In this document: positions 59,954 through 64,000 of the stretch, piece after piece | Numbering within the stretch: position 1 is the first letter of the stretch | Layout: each line of letters starts with the position of its first letter | NCBI RefSeq assembly: GCF_001429625.1 | Contig: NZ_LMSU01000003.1 | Span: 357,148 to 421,147, forward strand | Source of the DNA: Nocardioides sp. Soil805 | GTDB taxonomy: Bacteria; Actinomycetota; Actinomycetes; Propionibacteriales; Nocardioidaceae | DNA: 64,000 nt | Reading direction: 5' to 3' | The notes under the pieces: generated by a model | Database searches by the model: none | Seen by the model: only the letters and a program-made list of their open reading frames with translations | Told to the model about the DNA's origin: nothing | Program-made: the position numbers and the translations under genes

Positions 59954-60257
59954 GAACTGCCCGGTCGGCGGGTCTCAGGTGCCAGGAAGTGCCCGGTCGG
60001 CGGGTCTCAGGTGACAGGAAGTGCCCGGTCGGGGCGATCCAGGTGACAGGAAGTGCCCGGTCGGCGGGTCTCAGGTGACAGGAAGTGCCCGGTCGGCGCC
60101 TCCCACGCGCACGAAAGTGCCCGGTCGGCGGGTCTCAGGTGACAGGAAGTGCCCGGTCGGCGCCTCCCACGCGCACGAAAGTGCCCGGTCGGCAGCTCCC
60201 ACTTGTCAGGAAGTGCCCGGTCGGCGGGTCTCAGGTGACAGGAAATGCCCGGTCGGC
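59954..60257. repeat. 32-bp-period repeat array: fixed 16-mer core plus interchangeable 16-mers
   Basis: Nine full 32-bp units start at 59954, 59986, 60018, 60050, 60082, 60114, 60146, 60178 and 60210; a tenth core (60242-60257) adjoins the cupin stop codon. Each begins with GAAGTGCCCGGTCGGC or a one- or two-base variant. The second 16 bases are one of four types: GGGTCTCAGGTGACAG (units 1 with one change, 2, 4, 6, 9), GCGATCCAGGTGACAG (3), GCCTCCCACGCGCACG (5, 7) and AGCTCCCACTTGTCAG (8). The period is not a multiple of three, so it is not coding. It lies between the broken HNH gene and the cyanophycin operon. Confidence 0.95.
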
Positions 60258-60260
60258 AGG

Positions 60261-60626
60261 TCAGGTGTCGCCGGGGTCGACCTGCTCCCCGGGAGCCCCG
60301 ATGTCCAGGTCGCCCTCGACGATCATGGCGGTCATCCCGCCCGGCGAGCGCGTCTCGTGCACCTCGCCGGGTTCCCAGACCGCAGCGGTGCCCGCGGTGA
60401 GTCGGCGTACGACGCCCTCCGCGCCGGCGACCTCGGCCTCACCCGCCAGCACGACGAGCAGCTGCCGCCCGCCGGCCGGGTGGCGTCCGATGACCCCACC
60501 CGGGGCGAGGGAGACCGCGACGAGGTGGGCGTCCGCGCTGATCCCGAAGGCACCCACCGAGAAGCCGCGGCTCCCGTGCGCCTCGACCGGCCGGTGCGGC
60601 AGGTCGCTCAGCGCGAGGATCCGCAC
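60261..60626 (-). CDS. Cupin-domain protein
   Basis: The product is 121 residues. It carries cupin motifs HLVAVSLAPGGVIGRHPAGG (with G-x5-H-x-like start) and the second motif TAAVWEPGEVHETRS, so a small beta-barrel with a possible metal site is predicted. It starts immediately after the cphA stop (TGA then GTG), so it is probably the third gene of the cyanophycin operon. Its function there is unknown; binding of a nitrogen-rich small molecule is a guess. Its stop touches the 32-bp repeat array. Confidence 0.8.
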   Translation of the reverse strand: MRILALSDLPHRPVEAHGSRGFSVGAFGISADAHLVAVSLAPGGVIGRHPAGGRQLLVVLAGEAEVAGAEGVVRRLTAGTAAVWEPGEVHETRSPGGMTAMIVEGDLDIGAPGEQVDPGDT

Positions 60627-63398
60627 TCAGGACTCCGTCGGCGCCGTGTAGTCGGGGTCGGCGGCCGGGGTGTCCGACGACGCGCCCGCGCCGGCCTGGG
60701 CCTGGGAGGACCAGTTCTCCAGCTCGGTCATCACCTCGGCGTGCTTGTCGACGCACACGACCACCAGGTCGCCCTTGTTGGCGCGGTTGAGCGCGTGACG
60801 GACCGCCGAGATCTCGTCGAGGACCTCCTCGGCCTGCTTGCACCGCGACCCCTCGGCCATGGCGTTGCGGACGCCCTCGAGCACCAGTCCGGCGACCTCG
60901 CCGCGCTCGCGGCCACGCAGGGCCACGTCCTCGCGCACGATGCAGACGTCGAAGTGCTGGGCCGCGATGTGCCCGAGCTCGCGCATGTCCTCGTCGCGCC
61001 GGTCGCCGGCGGTCGCGATGATGCCGATGCGCGACGGCCGGGCCAGGTCGTGGGAGGACTCCAGCGAGTCACCGACGCGGTCGACGAAGTCGCCCAGCAT
61101 CTTCATGCCCGGCGCGTTGTGGCAGTAGTCGACGATCACGTTGACGCCGTTGACCTCGACCTCGTTGAGGCGGCCGGGGGAGAGGTAGTAGTTGGTCGAG
61201 AAGCTCCGCAGGCCCTGCCGGATGTCGTGGAGCGGGGCGCCGGCGGCGAACGCCGCGGCGGCCGCGGCCAGGGCGTTCTGGACGTTCATCCGCGCCTTGC
61301 CGCCGAAGGTCGCAGGCAGGAGGTGGGTCCAGGCGAGCTGCATCTCCCGGCGTCCGTGGCGTACGACGATCATCTCGCCGCGCTCTGACGGGTCGAGGAC
61401 CAGCGCCTTGCCGCCGCGGCGGCAGTGCGCGTCGATCATGTCGCGGGCCTCGGACCCGGGCTCGTCCATGGAGAACCACACGACCTGGCCGGAGCACCGC
61501 CGGCGCATCTCGCGCACCAGCGGGTCGTCGGCGTTGAGGACCGCGTGGCCGTCGCGGGGGACGGCCTCCACGATGACCGCCTTGACGTCGGCGAGCTGCT
61601 CGACGGTGTCGATGCCGCGCAGTCCGAGGTGGTCGGGCTGCACGTTGAGCACCACGGCGACGTCGTTGCGCTCGTAGCCGAGGCCCTCGCGCAGGATGCC
61701 GCCGCGGGCGACCTCGAAGACGGCCGTGTCCACGCGCGGGTTCTGCAGGACCATCCGGGCCGACCGCGGACCGCTGGCGTCGGCGCGGATCACCAGGCGC
61801 TCGTCGATGACGACGCCGTCGGTGGAGGTCATGCCGACCTTGCGGCCCATCCCCTTGAAGATGTGGCTGATCATCCGGCTGGTCGTCGTCTTCCCGTTGG
61901 TGCCGGTCACCGCGATGATCGGGATCCGCGACGTGGCGCCCGGCGGGAACAGCATGTCGACGACGGGCTTGGCGATGAACTGGGGCTCGCCGATCGTCGG
62001 GTGGGTGTGCATCCGGAATCCCGGTGCGGCGTTGACCTCGCAGATCGCACCGCCGGCCTCGCGGACGGGCTCGGTGATGTCGGGGCAGATGAAGTCGATG
62101 CCCGCGATGTCGAGGCCGACCATCCGGGCGGCCTCCTCGGCGATCTCGACGTTCTCGGGGTGCGCCTCGAAGGTGCGGTCGATCGAGATGCCACCGGTCG
62201 ACATGTTGCCGGTGAGCGCGAGCTTGACCATCTCGCCCTCGGCGGGCACGGACTGCAGCGAGTGGCCCTGGCCGGCCAGCACCTCGAGCGCGGCCTCGTC
62301 CACCTTGATCCGGGTGAGGACCTTCTCGTGGCCGACGCCGCGACGCGGGTCGGCGTTGGTCAGGTCGACGAGCTGCTCGACGGTCGAGGTGCCGTCACCG
62401 GTGACCGACGCCGGCACCCGCTCGGCGATCGCGACCATCCGCCCGTCGATGATCAGGCAGCGGTAGTCCTTGCCCGTCACGAACGACTCCACGATGACGG
62501 TGCCGCGCCGCGACTGCTCGCGGGCGACCTCGAAGGCCCCGCGGACGTCCTCCTCGGACCGCAGGTCCAGGCAGACGCCGCGCCCGTGGTTGCCGTCCAG
62601 CGGCTTGACCACGACGGGGTAGCCGATCCGGCGGGCCGCGGCCACGGCGGCGTCGGCCGAGCGCACCGACTCCTGCTTGGGGACCGGCAGGCCGGCCGCA
62701 CCGAGGAGCTTGGTCGTGAGGTCCTTGTCGGAGGCGATGTCGACGGCGATCGACGACGTCTCCGACGTCATGGTGGCCCGGATGCGCTTGGCGTGCACGC
62801 CCTGCCCGAGCTGGACGAGGGAGTACTGGTTGAGGCGGATCCACGGGATGTCCCGGGAGACCGCCTCGTCCACGATCGCCTGCGTGGAGGGCCCGAACGC
62901 GGTCCGCTCGGCGCGCCGGATGAAGGCGTCGCGCTCGGCCTCCCACTCGAAGTCGGGGTCGCCCTGGACGAGGTGGTTGACGAGCCGCACCGCGAGCTTG
63001 CCGGCCTCGAGGCCGACCTGCTCGTCGACGTACCCGTAGATGATGTTGTAGCGGCCCGGCTGCCCCTTGACCGACCGCGTCTTGCCGCGCCGGATGTCGT
63101 GGCCGACGACCTGCTGCAGCGACAGGGCGACGTGCTCGGCGACGTGGCCCAGCCAGGTCCCCTCCTGCAGCCGCTCGAGGAAGCCGCCGCGGCGACCGCG
63201 CGAGCAGGAGTGCTCGCGCAGCCCCGGCAGCATCGCCACCAGCTCGTCGGTGAAGCCCGGCAGGGTGTTGGTCGGGAAGTCCTCCAACGAGCCGAGGTCG
63301 ACGACGAGGTGCACCGACTTGTCGTACGACCAGACGTTGGCGCCGCGGTAGACGCGGGTCTCGAGGATCGTCAGGTCGGGCGTGGGACGCTCGCTCAT
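60627..63398 (-). CDS. cphA: Cyanophycin synthetase
   Basis: The product is 923 residues, the usual size. The N-terminal domain (1-160) is followed by an ATP-grasp domain (about 220-485; PVVVKPLDGNHGRGV at 261-275) that adds aspartate, and a Mur-ligase-like domain with P-loop VTGTNGKTTT (497-506), then the motif VVLNVQPDHLGLRG, that adds arginine. It builds cyanophycin, a non-ribosomal Asp-Arg storage polymer, from Asp, Arg and ATP. Overlap with cphB is ATGA. The C-terminal tail is Ala/Asp-rich. Actinobacterial presence is known but patchy. Confidence 0.94.
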   Translation of the reverse strand: MSERPTPDLTILETRVYRGANVWSYDKSVHLVVDLGSLEDFPTNTLPGFTDELVAMLPGLREHSCSRGRRGGFLERLQEGTWLGHVAEHVALSLQQVVGHDIRRGKTRSVKGQPGRYNIIYGYVDEQVGLEAGKLAVRLVNHLVQGDPDFEWEAERDAFIRRAERTAFGPSTQAIVDEAVSRDIPWIRLNQYSLVQLGQGVHAKRIRATMTSETSSIAVDIASDKDLTTKLLGAAGLPVPKQESVRSADAAVAAARRIGYPVVVKPLDGNHGRGVCLDLRSEEDVRGAFEVAREQSRRGTVIVESFVTGKDYRCLIIDGRMVAIAERVPASVTGDGTSTVEQLVDLTNADPRRGVGHEKVLTRIKVDEAALEVLAGQGHSLQSVPAEGEMVKLALTGNMSTGGISIDRTFEAHPENVEIAEEAARMVGLDIAGIDFICPDITEPVREAGGAICEVNAAPGFRMHTHPTIGEPQFIAKPVVDMLFPPGATSRIPIIAVTGTNGKTTTSRMISHIFKGMGRKVGMTSTDGVVIDERLVIRADASGPRSARMVLQNPRVDTAVFEVARGGILREGLGYERNDVAVVLNVQPDHLGLRGIDTVEQLADVKAVIVEAVPRDGHAVLNADDPLVREMRRRCSGQVVWFSMDEPGSEARDMIDAHCRRGGKALVLDPSERGEMIVVRHGRREMQLAWTHLLPATFGGKARMNVQNALAAAAAAFAAGAPLHDIRQGLRSFSTNYYLSPGRLNEVEVNGVNVIVDYCHNAPGMKMLGDFVDRVGDSLESSHDLARPSRIGIIATAGDRRDEDMRELGHIAAQHFDVCIVREDVALRGRERGEVAGLVLEGVRNAMAEGSRCKQAEEVLDEISAVRHALNRANKGDLVVVCVDKHAEVMTELENWSSQAQAGAGASSDTPAADPDYTAPTES

Positions 63399-64000
63399 GC
63401 AGTCTCTCCGTCCGGAGCAGGGGTGGGGGTGGTGACGGGGGCGGTGGTCGGTGGGGAGGTCGCGGTGACCCGGCGGGCGCGCGCCAGCCGGCGGCGCAGG
63501 TTGGTGGGGGAGACGTCGCCGGCGGCGATGTCGCGGGCCAGCTTGCGCAGGTCGCGCCCGGCCTCGGCGATCTCCTCGGCCTCGCTGTCGTCGATCACCG
63601 GCTCGCGGGGCACCAGGGCGCGCGCCGTCAGGTCGTACGACGACCCGGCCGGCAGCACGTGGAGGGTCAGGCCGCTGGCCAGCAGCGGTGCCGAGCGGTG
63701 CGCCTCGTGGGCGTTGGAGACCATCCGGGCCGGGTCGAGGATGGTCACGGCCCCCTTGCCCGCGACACGCAGCACCTCGTGGCCGTCGATGACGTCCACG
63801 ATGGCGGCGGTGTCCTCGTCGACGCCGATCCCCAGCAGCTGGGGGCTCTGCGCGACGATCATCAGCAGCCGGCCGTAGCGGTTGCGCTGGTCGAAGTGCT
63901 GGTCGATGACGGTCGAGCCCACCAGGCCGAGCCCGGCGGCGACCTGCGTCATCCGCTGCTTGGGCGTGGCGCCGCCCGAGCCGAAGGCGACCATGTGCGA
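63395..64000 (-). CDS. cphB: Cyanophycinase, C-terminal part (cut by window edge)
   Basis: Only the last 201 codons are inside the window and the frame is open to the right edge. MVAFGSGGATPKQRMTQVAA is followed by GLGLVGSTVIDQHFDQRNRYGR and DEDTAAIVD, which match the region after the catalytic Ser loop of cyanophycinase, a serine-type exopeptidase that releases Asp-Arg dipeptides from cyanophycin. The nucleophile lies beyond the window. The C-terminus adds a Thr/Pro-rich tail. It overlaps cphA by ATGA and is the first known gene of the operon. Confidence 0.9.
   Translation of the reverse strand, partial: SHMVAFGSGGATPKQRMTQVAAGLGLVGSTVIDQHFDQRNRYGRLLMIVAQSPQLLGIGVDEDTAAIVDVIDGHEVLRVAGKGAVTILDPARMVSNAHEAHRSAPLLASGLTLHVLPAGSSYDLTARALVPREPVIDDSEAEEIAEAGRDLRKLARDIAAGDVSPTNLRRRLARARRVTATSPPTTAPVTTPTPAPDGETA

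Noticed and set aside
59954-60257. CRISPR array
   Set aside because: The step is only 32 bp with 16-bp intervals, intervals recur several times instead of being unique, and there are no cas genes in the window.
60021-61388. 455-aa plus-strand ORF starting inside the repeat array
   Set aside because: It is antisense to cphA and the cupin gene, its start lies in a non-coding repeat whose period shifts frame, and its translation is low-complexity.
1-64000. tRNA, rRNA or riboswitch genes
   Set aside because: No cloverleaf, conserved rRNA segment or recognisable riboswitch core was found by eye in the gaps; a covariance-model scan would be decisive and was not possible.

Overview
The window is 64 kb of very GC-rich, densely packed bacterial DNA with many GTG starts and short gaps. 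Its gene content points to an actinobacterium, most likely in or near Nocardioides (Nocardioidaceae): SepH, DUF3068, DUF4192, DUF5998, DUF1876, DUF1918 and DUF7455 proteins, a 13E12-type DUF222/HNH gene, a primary plus a secondary sigma-70 factor, and a second gyrase-like topoisomerase pair. This assignment is an inference from family content, not a phylogenetic placement. I saw no rRNA, tRNA, prophage, insertion sequence or cas gene.

Layout. 1-5.7 kb: edge of a membrane protein, a DUF3068 protein, a polytopic membrane protein, a methyltransferase and rpsA. 5.7-11.7 kb: DUF1707 protein, small membrane protein, GlxA-type regulator, aminotransferase, sulfotransferase, coaE and a GH3 lipoprotein. 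11.8-18.4 kb: secondary sigma factor with a SigR/SigH-type promoter, dinB, DUF4192, a GCS2-family ligase and a universal stress protein. 18.5-21.6 kb: secreted beta-helix protein behind a perfect 22-bp palindrome, with a LacI regulator next to it. 21.7-25.5 kb: a group resembling mycobacterial DosR-regulon genes (zinc ADH, APH-AAA protein, GyrI-like, DUF1876, DUF1918, a 17-codon ORF). 25.6-31.3 kb: HhH-GPD repair protein, TerC, primary sigma factor, transporters and a zinc-finger-like DUF7455 protein with a second SigR/SigH-type promoter. 31.5-43.4 kb: gyrB/parE-like and gyrA/parC-like genes, carbonic anhydrase, a GAF regulator divergent from a flavin monooxygenase, and a parC-lprG-MFS operon. 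43.5-58.2 kb: acetyltransferase/acyl-CoA synthetase fusion, phosphodiesterase, methyltransferase, thymidine kinase, rhodanese, MOSC protein, fatty acyl reductase-like protein, sepH, TRIC channel and a lactone oxidase. 58.3-60.3 kb: a 13E12-type HNH gene broken by a 73-bp tandem duplication, followed by a 32-bp-period repeat array. 60.3-64 kb: a cupin, cyanophycin synthetase and cyanophycinase operon running off the right edge.

Common themes are tight translational coupling (ATGA, TGATG and GTGA overlaps), many -10-like TANNNT hexamers only 6-8 nt before the start codon (likely leaderless mRNAs), and perfect GC-rich hairpins between convergent genes. The least explained structures are the 32-bp array with the frame-breaking duplication beside it, the two GGAAT-N18-GTT promoters, the 22-bp operator-like palindrome, and the paired direct repeats in the dormancy-like cluster.
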